A DNA stretch of 64,000 bases from Robertmurraya massiliosenegalensis JC6 (GCF_000311725.1 NZ_HE978512.1:63380-127379); one strand, 5' to 3'. Shown: positions 47,166-59,419, numbered from the stretch's first letter. A program made the numbers and translations. The notes: generated by a model not told the origin, from the sequence alone.

Positions 47166-48350
47166 TTATTTATCATTAAGAGCAACGACACCTGGTAGTT
47201 CTTTTCCTTCCATAAATTCTAAGGAAGCACCGCCACCTGTAGAAATATGGCTCATTCGATCAGCAAGATGGAATTTCTCAACCGCAGCCGCAGAATCTCC
47301 TCCACCGATAACAGAATATGTATCGTTTGCTTCAGCTAAGCTTTCCGCTACCGCTCTTGTACCACCAGCGAATTTATTGATTTCAAATACGCCCATCGGT
47401 CCATTCCAAATGACTAGCTTTGACTTTTCAATAACATTTGCATAAATTTCACGTGTTTTTGGCCCGATATCAAGAGCTTCCCAATCAGCAGGAATTTCTT
47501 CGATTGAAACGATCTGCGTATTAGCCTCTTCTGAAAAATCATCCGCTACAATGACGTCAACCGGCATTAAGAACTTAACACCTTTTTCCTCAGCCTTTTT
47601 CATGAATTCTTTCGCTAACTCAATTTTATCTTCTTCTAAAAGAGATTTCCCTACTTCATGACCTTGAGCTTTCACAAATGTATAAGCAAGCCCGCCGCCA
47701 ATAATTAAGTTATCTACTTTTTCCAAAAGATTGTCGATAACACCGATTTTATCCTTCACCTTTGCACCACCAATAATGGCAGTAAAAGGTCTTTCAGGAT
47801 TGGATAATGCCTTCCCAAGCACCTCTAATTCCTTTTCCATTAAAAGGCCTGACACCGCTGGTAAGTGATGCGCAATTCCTTCTGTGGAAGCATGGGCACG
47901 GTGAGCAGCTCCAAAAGCATCGTTCACATATACATCTGCTAATGCAGCAAAATTTTTCGCTAATTCGGGATCATTTTTCTCTTCACCAGGGTAGAAGCGA
48001 ACATTTTCAAGAAGTAGAACATCACCATCGTTCATTTGAGCAACTTCAGCTTGAACAGCTTCACCGTAAGCTTCATCTGTTTTCTTTACTTCTTTTCCAA
48101 GTAATTCAGATAGACGTTTTGCTACTGGTGTTAAACGTAGTTCTTCTACAACTTGACCTTTTGGACGTCCTAAGTGGCTCGCTAAAAGTACTTTAGCTCC
48201 TGCATTCACTAAATACTGAATCGTCGGAATTGCCGCTTTAATACGAGTTTCATCAGTAATCTGGCCGTCTTTCATAGGAACGTTAAAATCCACACGGCAA
48301 AAGACGCGTTTGCCTTTTAAATCAACATCCTTGACACTCTTCTTGTTCAT
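47166..48350 (-). CDS. pgk: Phosphoglycerate kinase
   Basis: This 394-residue two-domain enzyme makes ATP and 3-phosphoglycerate. Signatures are [34 protein letters not shown] and late [12 protein letters not shown] with [10 protein letters not shown]. It follows gapA by 197 bases with a terminator in between (48389-48412) and AAGGAGG before the ATG. Confidence 0.98.
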   Translation of the reverse strand: MNKKSVKDVDLKGKRVFCRVDFNVPMKDGQITDETRIKAAIPTIQYLVNAGAKVLLASHLGRPKGQVVEELRLTPVAKRLSELLGKEVKKTDEAYGEAVQAEVAQMNDGDVLLLENVRFYPGEEKNDPELAKNFAALADVYVNDAFGAAHRAHASTEGIAHHLPAVSGLLMEKELEVLGKALSNPERPFTAIIGGAKVKDKIGVIDNLLEKVDNLIIGGGLAYTFVKAQGHEVGKSLLEEDKIELAKEFMKKAEEKGVKFLMPVDVIVADDFSEEANTQIVSIEEIPADWEALDIGPKTREIYANVIEKSKLVIWNGPMGVFEINKFAGGTRAVAESLAEANDTYSVIGGGDSAAAVEKFHLADRMSHISTGGGASLEFMEGKELPGVVALNDK

Positions 48351-48381
48351 TTAAAGACCTCCTTATAATAAGAGATTACAT

Positions 48382-48412
48382 AAAAAAAGGAGGGGGGAAT
48401 CTTCCCCGCTCC
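48382..48412 (-). terminator. Attenuating terminator between gapA and pgk
   Basis: On the minus strand GGAGcGGGGAAgaTTCCCCcCTCC folds into a long stem with a 2-base loop, followed by TTTTTTT. It would end part of the cggR-gapA transcripts and set a lower level for the downstream genes. A possible internal promoter with -10 TATAAT (48493-48498, minus strand) lies upstream of it but has a weak -35. Confidence 0.8.
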
Positions 48413-48547
48413 CCGCTTTCAAATCATTCGACTATTAACACCTTTTAGCAATGCACAAATGGTGGAAAATTTATGCACGCTCTCCCTTTTCCATTATAGA
48501 CATAGAGTTGTTAATATTCACCTGAATTTTATGAAAAAATGGTTAAA

Positions 48548-49627
<1,080 letters not shown>

Positions 49628-50650
49628 TTACATATTTAACAATTCCTTTGCGGCGCCTTCATCCGTAATTAAAATCGTGTTCGGCCGCACTTGCTTCATA
49701 TAGGAGCGGATGGCTTTTGCCTTTGAAGCCCCTCCTGCTACTGCCATAACATGTTCAACATTCGCTAAGTCGTCCAATTGCATTCCAATGGTATGGACTT
49801 TATGAACGATTTCCCCCGCCTCATTGAAGTAGTAACCAAACGCTTCACTGACTGCTTTTTGTTCAAGAAGCTTCGCCACATCCGCAGGACTTGTTTTACG
49901 GCGTTCCGCCATTGTAATAGCATCTCCAATTCCATGCAAAACAATGTTAGCAGATTTAATTAAGGTCAAAACCTCATGAATGAGTGGTTCTTTCACAATC
50001 GTTTGATACATCTCGCTACTTACTTGGTCAGGTACGTAAAGAACTCGATGCTTGGCCTGCGTTCTTTCAGCCATTTTTGCACAAATGGTATTGGCTTGGT
50101 TTTGAACATCTTCCCCAATTCCACCTCTTGCCGGTACGAAGACGATATCTTTGCTTAATTCTGGAGTTAACATTTCTGCGACAGCAGCCATAGTGGTACC
50201 CCCAGTAACAGCAATAATATTTTCTCCTGCAAGCATGTCTTTCATACAATTCGCACTCGCTCGCCCTAATTCACTCTTCACCCATGGCGAATCATCACTA
50301 TTGCCTGAAACGATGATTACTTTTTCAAGCTTGAGGCTTTTCTGAACCTGAAGTTCTAATGAGTTCAAACCTTTCAGTTCTCTCATCGTACTTGTAAGTC
50401 CCTCTAATACTTTTTGCCCCTCAGCCGTTAAGCTCATCCCCACGCTTGTGATGCGAATCAGGTTTTGCTCTTTTAGTAGCGTAACTTCAGCTCTGAGAAT
50501 TCTTTCCGTTATCCCTAAACTAACGGATAAACTCCTTCTCCCAACTGGTTCCATCAAACTTATGTATTGCAGAATGTCAAATCGCCTTTGCATAACAGGA
50601 AGTAAATCAGGTAATAATCTTTTTTGAATATCCATCAATGAGTATTTCAT
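49628..50650 (-). CDS. cggR: Central glycolytic genes regulator CggR
   Basis: This 340-residue SorC/DeoR-type repressor has an N-terminal winged helix (about 20-70, GRRSLSVSLGITERILRAEV) and a C-terminal sugar-binding domain (VTGGTTMAAVAEML) that binds fructose-1,6-bisphosphate. It represses its own operon; the operator lies at 50674-50709. gapA starts about 70 bases downstream of its stop. Confidence 0.96.
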   Translation of the reverse strand: MKYSLMDIQKRLLPDLLPVMQRRFDILQYISLMEPVGRRSLSVSLGITERILRAEVTLLKEQNLIRITSVGMSLTAEGQKVLEGLTSTMRELKGLNSLELQVQKSLKLEKVIIVSGNSDDSPWVKSELGRASANCMKDMLAGENIIAVTGGTTMAAVAEMLTPELSKDIVFVPARGGIGEDVQNQANTICAKMAERTQAKHRVLYVPDQVSSEMYQTIVKEPLIHEVLTLIKSANIVLHGIGDAITMAERRKTSPADVAKLLEQKAVSEAFGYYFNEAGEIVHKVHTIGMQLDDLANVEHVMAVAGGASKAKAIRSYMKQVRPNTILITDEGAAKELLNM

Positions 50651-50673
50651 GATTTGCTCCTTTTATTCGAGTG

Positions 50674-50709
50674 GTCTTTTTTTGTCCCCTATGGACATAA
50701 TATGTCCCG
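50674..50709 (-). promoter_or_regulatory. CggR operator
   Basis: On the minus strand CGGGAC-N6-TGTC-N4-GGGGAC-N6-AGAC fits the CggR consensus CGGGACN6TGTCN4CGGGACN6TGTC with two mismatches. It lies 24 to 59 bases before the cggR start. Confidence 0.88.
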
Positions 50710-50769
50710 CATCAGCCAAAAAAAATCACCCTTGCCACAAGTTCATTCTAGCAGAGGCGATCTGAGATT

Positions 50770-51030
50770 TCAACTTAAATAGCTCGATTTATTTTTTCTT
50801 AACAAATCTTCAACAAAAAGTTCATCAATATGACCAAATTGCACTTCTTCTCCATTAATTTCTACAACCGGAATCATTAATCCATACTTTTCCGTTAATT
50901 CATCACTACGGTCAATATCTGCTTCTACATAGCGAAATCCGTACTTTCCCTTTAAATTCAAAAGAATCGCCTTCGCCTTTTCGCAAAGATGACAGCCATT
51001 TCTTGTGTATAGTTTTACAATCGTTTCCAT
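50770..51030 (-). CDS. Glutaredoxin-like thiol-disulfide protein
   Basis: This 86-residue thioredoxin-fold protein has the redox motif CHLC near the N-terminus (TRNGCHLCEKAK), a cis-Pro (IPVVEINGE) and the FGHIDELFVEDLL end typical of short glutaredoxin-family proteins. It is encoded 15 bases after sigL and may be in its transcript. Substrate unknown. Confidence 0.85.
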   Translation of the reverse strand: METIVKLYTRNGCHLCEKAKAILLNLKGKYGFRYVEADIDRSDELTEKYGLMIPVVEINGEEVQFGHIDELFVEDLLRKNKSSYLS

Positions 51031-51045
51031 AACTTATTCCTTTCA

Positions 51046-52377
51046 TTATTCATAACGTTTTCTCTTTGAAGAGGAAGGAATACCAAGTTGGTCCCGGTAT
51101 TTCGCAATCGTTCTTCTCGAGACGACGATGCCGTGCTTTGTGTTAAGCATTTTCACTATCACTTGATCCGATAATGGTTTTTGTTTATTCTCTTCTTCAA
51201 TTAGTTTAGAAATAATGTCCTTCACCTGCTGCGAAGATGCGCTTTCATCAGAAACCGTTTGAATCGTACTGGAAAAGAAATATTTTAATTCAAATAACCC
51301 AAATGGCGTTTGTGCATATTTTTCTCTCACAGCGCGGCTAACCGTTGATTCGTGAACACCAATCTCTTCAGCAATATCTCGCATCGTCATCGGTTTTAAA
51401 TAGGTTGGGCCTTTGATAAAAAAGTCATGCTGTTTCTCAACAATTTTGACAGCGACCTTCGTGAGGGTTTCTTTACGCTGTTCAAGGGCACGAACAATCC
51501 AGAAATAATCTTGTTGCTTTTCATGTAAAAAGCGACTGACCTGCTTATCTTCATAAGTGGAAAATTGCTTATAGTATTCATCATTAAAACTTATCTTCGG
51601 CAGCACTTCATCAAAAATACTAATCGCAAATGCCTCTCCATCCCACTTTACCACTACATCTGGTGTAATGTAGACCGATTTTTCAACTTGAAAAGCGATC
51701 GCTGGTCGAGGGTTTAATGTTTGAATAAAATCAAATACTTGTTGAATTTCCGCAAGTTGGACACCAAGGATTTTCCCAAGTTCCTTCCATTTTTTATCAG
51801 CAAATAAGGAAAAATGCTCTTGCACAATCGTCTCGGCAAGCCCATTTCTCTTTTCAAGTCTTTGCAACTGAAGGGACAAACATTCCTTTAAGTCTCTTGC
51901 ACCAATACCGGCAGGATCTAAATCCTGAATCAGGGCTAAACACGCTTCAACCTGATCTTCTCTAACTTTTATGCTTTCGGCGATTTCTTCAACTGTGGCA
52001 CAAAGATAACCATTTTCATCAATATTGAAAATAATTTCTTGAACAATATGCCTTTGTTCATCGCTTACTTGCTTCATATTTATTTGTGATAAGAGATACG
52101 AATCCAATGATTTGTTCTCTGTTCCAATTTGTTCAATCCAGCTTTGTTTGTCCTTCTCCACTTTCACCGTCTTTTTCGTGGAACGATCTTTTCTCGGATC
52201 CATCGTCCGGACATGCTCAGCTTCAATTTTTAATAGGGGATTCTCATTCGCCTTCTCCTCCAAAAAAGAAGTCAGCTCTTGCGTGGAGTATTGCAATAAA
52301 GCAATCGCTTGAGATAATTCTTGCGTCATCGTCAACTTCAGAGTTTGCTGCTGCCATAAACCAGGCTTCAAATTCAT
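51046..52377 (-). CDS. sigL: RNA polymerase sigma-54 factor
   Basis: This 443-residue RpoN/SigL has a Gln/Leu-rich activator-interacting region I at the N-terminus (LWQQQTLKLTMTQELSQAI), a core-binding domain (about 90-280), a helix-turn-helix with GVHESTVSRAVREKY, and the RpoN box SRRTIAKYRDQLGIP at the C-terminus. It needs enhancer-binding activators. In Bacillus it controls levanase, arginine and acetoin pathways. Upstream of cggR, as in other Bacillaceae. Confidence 0.96.
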   Translation of the reverse strand: MNLKPGLWQQQTLKLTMTQELSQAIALLQYSTQELTSFLEEKANENPLLKIEAEHVRTMDPRKDRSTKKTVKVEKDKQSWIEQIGTENKSLDSYLLSQINMKQVSDEQRHIVQEIIFNIDENGYLCATVEEIAESIKVREDQVEACLALIQDLDPAGIGARDLKECLSLQLQRLEKRNGLAETIVQEHFSLFADKKWKELGKILGVQLAEIQQVFDFIQTLNPRPAIAFQVEKSVYITPDVVVKWDGEAFAISIFDEVLPKISFNDEYYKQFSTYEDKQVSRFLHEKQQDYFWIVRALEQRKETLTKVAVKIVEKQHDFFIKGPTYLKPMTMRDIAEEIGVHESTVSRAVREKYAQTPFGLFELKYFFSSTIQTVSDESASSQQVKDIISKLIEEENKQKPLSDQVIVKMLNTKHGIVVSRRTIAKYRDQLGIPSSSKRKRYE

Positions 52378-52457
52378 CTCATATCCCCCCTGCTTCTATT
52401 TTACCTTATGGGTGGAGATTGGTGAATTGAAATGTTTATATTAAAAGGATCGAACAA

Positions 52458-52493
52458 AAAAGTCCTCTAAACTTTGAAGACTAGAAGACTTTT
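52458..52493 (-). terminator. Weak hairpin upstream of sigL
   Basis: AAAAGTC pairs with GACTTTT across a 22-base loop. It lies between clpP (minus) and sigL (minus). The clpP terminator at 52626-52666 is stronger, so this may be a back-up or part of the sigL leader. Confidence 0.35.
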
Positions 52494-52619
52494 AAACAGC
52501 AACATACTATTTTAAATTTTCTTCAATGGAAAATAGTCCTCACTTCATTAGTTTCTTTCTCATTTCGATGGATACTTATTGTTCCAACATCTACATATGT
52601 AACAGTTAAAATTCCCCAT

Positions 52620-52666
52620 AAAAAAACTGTTTCCTCAAGGAGCAACATACACCTTGTGAAAACAGT
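52620..52666 (-). terminator. Terminator of clpP
   Basis: ACTGTTT pairs with AAACAGT and CAAGG with CCTTG inside; the minus strand continues with TTTTTTATG. Confidence 0.85.
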
Positions 52667-52680
52667 CTTTAGATTATTCC

Positions 52681-53280
52681 TTATTTTTTCTGGTCTAAAT
52701 TATTACGCGTAATAATATGGTCAACTAGACCGTATTCTTTTGCTTTTTCAGCCGTCATGAAGTTGTCACGGTCAGTATCTTTCGCGATAACATCAAGTGG
52801 TTGACCTGTGCGCTCTGATAAGATTCCATTCAGTTTTTCACGAAGGAAAAGAATACGCTTTGCCGCAATTTCAATTTCTGTTGCTTGACCTTGAGCACCA
52901 CCAAGCGGTTGGTGAATCATGACTTCCGCATTTGGAAGCGCATAACGCTTTCCCTTTTCCCCGGCTGCTAAAAGGAATGCACCCATGGAAGCGGCCATCC
53001 CGATACAAATGGTTTGCACATCTGGCTTTAAGTATTGCATAGTATCATAAATAGCCATTCCAGCAGTAATACTTCCACCTGGGCTATTAATATAAAGTGT
53101 GATATCTTTTTCAGGATTTTCTGCCTCTAAGAAAAGTAATTGAGCTACAATGGAGTTAGCGACATTATCATCAATCGCACTTCCAAGCATAATAATGCGA
53201 TCTTTTAAAAGACGAGAATAAATGTCATATGCACGTTCACCGCGATTTGTCTGTTCAATAACTGTAGGGATCAAATTCAT
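52681..53280 (-). CDS. clpP: ATP-dependent Clp protease proteolytic subunit
   Basis: This 199-residue serine protease has the catalytic triad Ser in [11 protein letters not shown], His in VMIHQPLGG and Asp in KDTDRDNF. It assembles into tetradecamers with ClpX/ClpC and degrades tagged or damaged proteins, including tmRNA-tagged ones. The start at 53280 follows AAAGGAGG. Preceded by a CtsR-regulated promoter. Confidence 0.97.
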   Translation of the reverse strand: MNLIPTVIEQTNRGERAYDIYSRLLKDRIIMLGSAIDDNVANSIVAQLLFLEAENPEKDITLYINSPGGSITAGMAIYDTMQYLKPDVQTICIGMAASMGAFLLAAGEKGKRYALPNAEVMIHQPLGGAQGQATEIEIAAKRILFLREKLNGILSERTGQPLDVIAKDTDRDNFMTAEKAKEYGLVDHIITRNNLDQKK

Positions 53281-53357
53281 TTTTATGTTCCTCCTTTGAT
53301 TGGTTATCGATTCTTCCATAAGAATCAGTAAAGCTTAAGTATACTGTTATGTATGTT

Positions 53358-53387
53358 ATGATACACTGATAGTCAAAAAAGGTCAAA
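53358..53387 (-). promoter_or_regulatory. clpP promoter with CtsR operator
   Basis: The plus strand reads AGTCAAA-AAA-GGTCAAA (53371-53387), the CtsR heptanucleotide repeat. It overlaps a minus-strand promoter TTGACC-N17-TATCAT (-35 at 53381-53386, -10 at 53358-53363). CtsR would repress clpP until heat stress. Confidence 0.85.
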
Positions 53388-53523
53388 CAATACGATTGGA
53401 TATTGTTGAAGATTTATTCGACTTTTTTCACCATGTCATTCTATGTATAATCCCATTTCTCATCATAACCAAACTTAAGTGATTTAAACACATGGAATTG
53501 TAGCAGAGGAGAGATTTTGACCC

Positions 53524-53552
53524 TTGAAAAACCACAAAACATGACATATAAT
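53524..53552 (+). promoter_or_regulatory. tRNA-Arg promoter
   Basis: TTGAAA (53524-53529) and TATAAT (53547-53552) with a 17-base spacer, 34 bases before the tRNA 5' end. Confidence 0.75.
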
Positions 53553-53586
53553 AGGGAAGCGTCTAAAAATGATGGATTTTAGATTT

Positions 53587-53658
53587 GCCCTCGTGGTGCA
53601 ACGGATAGCACGTAAGATTCCGGTTCTTAAAATGGGGGTTCGATTCCCTCCGAGGGCG
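53587..53658 (+). tRNA. tRNA-Arg (anticodon CCG)
   Basis: The acceptor stem GCCCTCG/CGAGGGC, D-arm GGTGCAACGGATAGCAC, anticodon arm TAAGA-TTCCGGT-TCTTA with CCG, and T-arm GGGGTTCGATTCCCTC all fold. It reads CGG codons. CCA is not encoded. A terminator follows. Confidence 0.95.
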
Positions 53659-53673
53659 TTAAAATGTCAATGA

Positions 53674-53708
53674 GTTCCTATGTTTGTATACAAGCATAGG
53701 AACTTTTT
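53674..53708 (+). terminator. Terminator of the tRNA-Arg gene
   Basis: GTTCCTATG pairs with CATAGGAAC (plus TTG/CAA within), followed by TTTTT. Confidence 0.9.
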
Positions 53709-53821
53709 ATTTTTGAAAGCTCTTTTTGGTTCTCTAGAAAAACATTTTTCTAATCGCTCTTCCCCTCATGATTCTCACCCTTCACAAACACTCCTCCACG
53801 AACTCCAAACTCCACCTTAAT

Positions 53822-54007
53822 ATAAGCGGAGAATTTCCGGTTATATGCTCTATAGAGCTCTTTTTGGGGTGTATAAGGGAAGAATTTCCGCTTATGCCGT
53901 GCGAAGTTGCCATTTTTCACATTTTTGGAGTTAATAGGCGGAATTTCTCCTGTTAAATAGGCTCTTTTTCATGAAAGTTGCTCATTAGGCGGAATTTTTC
54001 CTTTTAT
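53822..54007. repeat. Four copies of a palindromic GGAATTTCC-type intergenic repeat
   Basis: Copies lie at about 53822-53844, 53873-53895, 53931-53956 and 53984-54007. Each is an imperfect palindrome around GAATTT, for example ATAAGCGGAGAATTTCCGGTTAT, with flanking TAA/TTA. Spacing between starts is 51-58 bases. The gap between tRNA-Arg and crh has no gene. Confidence 0.75.
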
Positions 54008-54044
54008 GTATCAGCATCAGTTCTGAGTGCCTGTATGAATAACC

Positions 54045-54087
54045 AAAAAAAAGAAGCCGCCAGTACCTCACAAACCATAGCAGCTTC
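54045..54087 (-). terminator. Terminator of crh
   Basis: GAAGCCGC pairs with GCAGCTTC (one G-T); minus strand continues with TTTTTTTT. Confidence 0.85.
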
Positions 54088-54107
54088 CCCCTTTTCGAAA
54101 TCAATTT

Positions 54108-54362
54108 TTAATCCTCTTGGACGTACTTTGCCAGTGCTTCTAATGCTTCTTGCTCGTCGCTGCCTTCTGCGATGAGCTTAATATCTGCGCCTGAATTAAT
54201 GGCGAGACTCATGAGGCCCATGATGCTTTTGGCATTGACTTGTTTACCATCTTTTTCGATAAATACGTCTGATGAAAATCGTGTGGCCTCTTGGACAAAC
54301 AAGGCAGCTGGACGTGCTTGCAAACCCGTTTTAAGTTTGACTTCAACCTTTTTCTCTACCAT
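54108..54362 (-). CDS. crh: HPr-like carbon catabolite repression protein Crh
   Basis: This 84-residue protein lacks the HPr active His: GLQARPAAL has Gln at the position of His15. The regulatory Ser46 remains (AKSIMGLM). Phosphorylated at that Ser by HPrK, it acts as CcpA co-repressor. It also sits at the end of the yvcI-yvcJ-yvcK-whiA-crh operon and may interact with central metabolism enzymes. Confidence 0.96.
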   Translation of the reverse strand: MVEKKVEVKLKTGLQARPAALFVQEATRFSSDVFIEKDGKQVNAKSIMGLMSLAINSGADIKLIAEGSDEQEALEALAKYVQED

Positions 54363-54426
54363 ATCCTTCTTCCTCCCTGAAAAGTCTCTCTCTTTGTTTC
54401 TCTATATAAAAAATGAATTTCAACTG

Positions 54427-55371
54427 TTATTGAACAGGTTCCCCTGCTCGAAGCTTTTCAGCAATTTCATCAATTTTTCTGAGACGATGGTTAATTCCTG
54501 ATTTGCTGATTTGACCACCTGATACCATTTCTCCAAGCTCTTTTAACGTTACATCCTGATACGCTACTCGTAATTCAGCAATTTCTCTTAATTTATCAGG
54601 TAAAATTTCCAAACCAACTGTAGCCTGAATGTAGCGAATATTTTCGACTTGCCTTAACGCCGCTCCAATCGTCTTATTCAAATTAGCGGTTTCACAGTTT
54701 ACTAATCGATTGACTGAATTTCTCATATCGCGAACAATACGAATATCCTCAAATTTAAGCAAGGCATTATGGGCACCAATGATATTTAAGTACTCGGTAA
54801 TTTTCTCTGCTTCCTTCAAATAGGTGATATACCCCTTTTTCCGTTCTAATGTTTTGCTATTCAAATCAAAGGAATTCATTAATTCACAAAGGGCATCATT
54901 ATGCTCTTTATAAAGAGAGGCTATTTCTAAATGATAGGAAGATGTTTCAGGATTATTTACCGATCCACCAGCTAAAAATGATCCCCGGAGGTAAGAGCGT
55001 TTGCAGCATTTCTTTTTCACTAAATCCTTAGAAATATCATGGGCAAACACAAAGCCCTCTTGGAGAATTTTTAAATCCTCCAAGATTTCTTTGGCTTGCT
55101 GGGAAAGTCTTACAATGTACACATTGTTCTTTTTCAAGCGCATTTTCTTACGGACTAATAATTCGACTTGAGCGTTATAATTCTTTTTCAGTAATGTATA
55201 AATTCTTCTTGCGATGGCAGCGTTTTCCGTTTGCACATCTACGACAAGCTTACGATTGGAGAAGGATAAGGATCCATTCATTCGAATCAGCGCTGATAAT
55301 TCAGCTTTACCACAACAGTCCTTTATTTCTAAATTTGTTAGCTCTTTCTTTGTTTCTGAAGCGAATGACAT
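54427..55371 (-). CDS. whiA: WhiA, DNA-binding protein of sporulation/cell division
   Basis: This 314-residue protein has an N-terminal LAGLIDADG homing-endonuclease-like fold without catalysis (about 10-210) and a C-terminal helix-turn-helix (about 225-310, [18 protein letters not shown]). In Bacillus it affects division and chromosome segregation. The start at 55371 follows AGGGGGT. It is the fourth gene of the conserved yvc operon. Confidence 0.95.
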   Translation of the reverse strand: MSFASETKKELTNLEIKDCCGKAELSALIRMNGSLSFSNRKLVVDVQTENAAIARRIYTLLKKNYNAQVELLVRKKMRLKKNNVYIVRLSQQAKEILEDLKILQEGFVFAHDISKDLVKKKCCKRSYLRGSFLAGGSVNNPETSSYHLEIASLYKEHNDALCELMNSFDLNSKTLERKKGYITYLKEAEKITEYLNIIGAHNALLKFEDIRIVRDMRNSVNRLVNCETANLNKTIGAALRQVENIRYIQATVGLEILPDKLREIAELRVAYQDVTLKELGEMVSGGQISKSGINHRLRKIDEIAEKLRAGEPVQ

Positions 55372-55421
55372 CCCTGTACCCCCTAAAAGCACGACAAACT
55401 GAATCAGTTGGATTCATTTAT

Positions 55422-56405
55422 TTACGCTTTAAATCTCTTTTTGGTTTCATTTAATAAGATCGAATATAAAATATTGGCCACTTCTTTCGTATCATGGCGA
55501 ATGACACCATTTTCAAGGGTCATAATCTCGCCTTGAACGACTTCAAGCCCTAACTCATATAATTGATTGAAATCAAAGTGAACAGGCTTTGAATATTCTT
55601 CACTATATCGACTTAAAATCGTATCTGGGATATTTTCGCTGTTCACTAATATCGTATCTAAAAATCGACTCTTCATATGGTCATATAACGCTTTGACATG
55701 ATCACTCGCTGTGAAGTCTAATGTTTCACCAGCTTGTGTCATGAGATTGCATATATATACTTTTTTCGCCTTTGCCCGACAAATCTCCTGTCCCAATTTC
55801 GGTACGAGAAGATTAGGAAGAATACTTGTATATAGACTTCCCGGACCAATGATGATCAAATCAGCCTGTCTGATCGCATGGACCGTCTCCGGTAATGGAT
55901 GGGCAATTTCTGGCGTTAAAAAGACACGCTTAATTTTTTTCCCTGAATACGGGATCTTCGATTCTCCCGAGACAATCGTTCCGTCCTCCATTTCTGCATG
56001 GAGGACAACACTTTCACCTGCCGCAGGTAAAACCCTTCCGTTTACATTTAATACTTTGCTCATTTCTTGTATGGCATGAACGAAATTGCCTGTAATCGAT
56101 GTCATCGCAGCAAGAATTAAGTTCCCTAAAGAATGACCCGAAAGTTCATTTGATGTTTTAAAACGATGCTGAAACATCTCTTCAATTAACGGCTCTACGT
56201 CGGATAAGGCAGCTAAAACATTACGAATATCACCTGGTGGAGGAATATCCATATCATCCCTTAAACGTCCAGAGCTTCCTCCGTCATCGGCGACTGTTAC
56301 CACGGCGGTAATATCAAGGGGATACTTTTTTAATCCTCTTAATAAAACTGGTAAGCCAGTTCCGCCTCCGATGATGACTATTTTAGGCTGTCCGTTTTTG
56401 GTCAT
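55422..56405 (-). CDS. yvcK: YvcK/MgfK-type gluconeogenesis factor
   Basis: This 327-residue UDP-sugar-binding protein of the CofD/YvcK superfamily starts [17 protein letters not shown] and includes [16 protein letters not shown] and [16 protein letters not shown]. It is needed for cell shape and growth on gluconeogenic carbon sources. Overlaps rapZ by four bases. Confidence 0.95.
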   Translation of the reverse strand: MTKNGQPKIVIIGGGTGLPVLLRGLKKYPLDITAVVTVADDGGSSGRLRDDMDIPPPGDIRNVLAALSDVEPLIEEMFQHRFKTSNELSGHSLGNLILAAMTSITGNFVHAIQEMSKVLNVNGRVLPAAGESVVLHAEMEDGTIVSGESKIPYSGKKIKRVFLTPEIAHPLPETVHAIRQADLIIIGPGSLYTSILPNLLVPKLGQEICRAKAKKVYICNLMTQAGETLDFTASDHVKALYDHMKSRFLDTILVNSENIPDTILSRYSEEYSKPVHFDFNQLYELGLEVVQGEIMTLENGVIRHDTKEVANILYSILLNETKKRFKA

Positions 56406-57295
56406 GTTGTCTTTTCCTTTCTCCTTTCAATATCTCGATGTGACGCCCGCGTATGATAATCGTTTTCAAAATAACGAGCAAGATATTCCGTTAATGCGAC
56501 AGAACGATGCTGGCCACCTGTACATCCTATAGCAATGACGAGTTGGGCTTTTCCCTCTCGTTTGTAATGAGGGAGCATGAAACTCAATAAACCAGTGACC
56601 TTTTCCAAAAATTTATTCGTCTCATTCCACTTCATAACATAGTTATACACTTCTTCATCAAGTCCAGTCTTCGGCCTCATATGATCAATATAATGAGGAT
56701 TAGGAAGAAAACGTACATCGAAAACTAAGTCAGCATCGATCGGGATTCCGTGTTTGAATCCAAAGGACATCACATTGACAGTGAATGTGGATTTTTTATT
56801 GGCAGAGAATTCTTGGATAATACGTTCGCGCAATTCCTTCGGTTTTAGCTTTGAAGTGTTGTAGATGAGTTGAGCTCTCCCTTTTAACTCTTCTAACAGT
56901 TCTCTTTCTGACTGAATTCCTTCAAGTGGTAGGCCTGATGGAGCAAGAGGATGGGATCTTCTTGTTTCTTTGTACCGTCTAACAAGACTGGCATCATCCG
57001 CATCTAAAAACAAGATTTGCGGAGTAATCCAAGAGGTTTCTCCTAGCTCATCTAGTGCTTTAAATAGATGGTCAAAGAACTCTCGTCCCCTTAAATCCAT
57101 GACTAAGGCAACCTTGTTCATCTTACTACCTGAATCCTTCATCAACTCAAGAAACTTCGGTAACAATGTTGGAGGTAAATTATCTACGCAGAAAAAGCCC
57201 AGGTCTTCAAAGCTTTGAATTGCAACTGTTTTTCCTGCACCTGACATTCCTGTTATGATGACCAATTGTGTATCATTAACTGCTCCGGTACTCAT
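56402..57295 (-). CDS. rapZ: RNase adaptor/nucleotide-binding protein RapZ (YvcJ)
   Basis: This 297-residue P-loop protein has Walker A GMSGAGKT and the C-terminal domain with [11 protein letters not shown] and FGFKHG(I)P. YvcJ binds and hydrolyses GTP and affects competence in B. subtilis. The start at 57295 is preferred because GGGGG lies upstream; nine extra residues of a longer frame are not conserved. Confidence 0.93.
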   Translation of the reverse strand: MSTGAVNDTQLVIITGMSGAGKTVAIQSFEDLGFFCVDNLPPTLLPKFLELMKDSGSKMNKVALVMDLRGREFFDHLFKALDELGETSWITPQILFLDADDASLVRRYKETRRSHPLAPSGLPLEGIQSERELLEELKGRAQLIYNTSKLKPKELRERIIQEFSANKKSTFTVNVMSFGFKHGIPIDADLVFDVRFLPNPHYIDHMRPKTGLDEEVYNYVMKWNETNKFLEKVTGLLSFMLPHYKREGKAQLVIAIGCTGGQHRSVALTEYLARYFENDYHTRASHRDIERRKEKTT

Positions 57296-57524
57296 ATTTA
57301 TTCCCCCATTCATTTGTTTCACTAAGAGTGCCGTTTGTAGTTATGGCGAGTCTGTTTCTTAGGCTGTTCTTGTATAGATTATGTTTCCCACCAAAGTTTT
57401 ACTTCTGACAGAATATAAAGTTGAGTAAATTTCACAACGGTTAAAGAAAAATATTTTTCCCCACCATTATGATTTCTAATAAAATATGCTGAAGAGTTTT
57501 AAAAGGATAGTGTAATTTCCCCTT

Positions 57525-57983
57525 TTAGCTTGGGTCTAAACGGTATTGTAAAAGTTTAAAATCTTCTGTGTAAGTAAAGGTGCCGTAAATAATCCCTTTA
57601 CCCTGTACCATATAATCTAATATATGATAGTCACCCTCTGCCATTGGTAAATTCTTGATCTCTTCAAGCGGGTGCCATGACAGTTTGCCTTCCTCTGATT
57701 CCTCCACATGAATCCCATCAGCATTCTCTGCGAAAAAGGTAAACATCATCCATTCCGATAACACTTGATCTCCATCTTTCATAATGAATGTGAAGATTCC
57801 CTTAAGATGTGGGTTTTTCAAATAAATACCTGTTTCTTCTCTAAACTCCCGGATACAAGAATCTCGCACTGATTCACCAGGTTCCATTTTCCCCCCTGGT
57901 GCGACCCACCAGCCACGCTTTGGCTTCTGCAGTAATAAAACTTTATCATCCTTCATTAATACACAATTGGTTACCCGTTGCAT
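57525..57983 (-). CDS. Nudix hydrolase (YvcI-like)
   Basis: This 152-residue protein has the complete Nudix box GGKMEPGESVRDSCIREFREETGI. Members cleave nucleoside diphosphates linked to X, such as 8-oxo-dGTP. The start at 57983 follows GAGGTGAAG. It is the first gene of the yvc operon. Substrate cannot be told. Confidence 0.9.
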   Translation of the reverse strand: MQRVTNCVLMKDDKVLLLQKPKRGWWVAPGGKMEPGESVRDSCIREFREETGIYLKNPHLKGIFTFIMKDGDQVLSEWMMFTFFAENADGIHVEESEEGKLSWHPLEEIKNLPMAEGDYHILDYMVQGKGIIYGTFTYTEDFKLLQYRLDPS

Positions 57984-58188
57984 ATACTTCACCTCAGTCA
58001 TCACACCAAATTTCTTCAACCTCTGTGAGATTTACTCAATGTACAGCCTTTCACATTATTATACTATTTTTAAAAGATCGTCACAATGAATAGGAATTCA
58101 AAACAAAAGTGGGAACGTCTGAACTTCATCTAAAAGTTCCTTCTTCGATCATGCTGATTACGTAAGAGCGATTTTGAACAAAAAAAGA

Positions 58189-58206
58189 GCACAAGTTTCC
58201 TTGTGC
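58189..58206 (-). terminator. Orphan terminator between trxB and the Nudix gene
   Basis: GCACAAG pairs with CTTGTGC; minus strand continues with TCTTTTTTTG. trxB has its own terminator at 58389-58412 and no gene lies between the two, so a short unlisted RNA may end here. The 57984-58420 gap has no other recognised feature. Confidence 0.6.
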
Positions 58207-58383
58207 CGTCCAAGTGTATATATTTTAAAAGGGGGTCAATTTCTACTCTTATCATAACGAATGTTTATTTCACTACTGTTACAATAGAATTAAAAGGGAG
58301 TAACGTTTTGTAAATAATGAGCAAATTAGTAAGTTATAACGATTTTTTCGTTTCTTTAAAAGAAAACCTTCGCATTTTCCTAT

Positions 58384-58412
58384 AAAAAATAGCCGCACTT
58401 TTGTACGACTAT
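58384..58412 (-). terminator. Terminator of trxB
   Basis: On the minus strand ATAGTCGTAC pairs with GTGCGGCTAT (two G-T pairs), followed by TTTTTT. Confidence 0.8.
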
Positions 58413-58420
58413 CCATTTTA

Positions 58421-59419
<999 letters not shown>

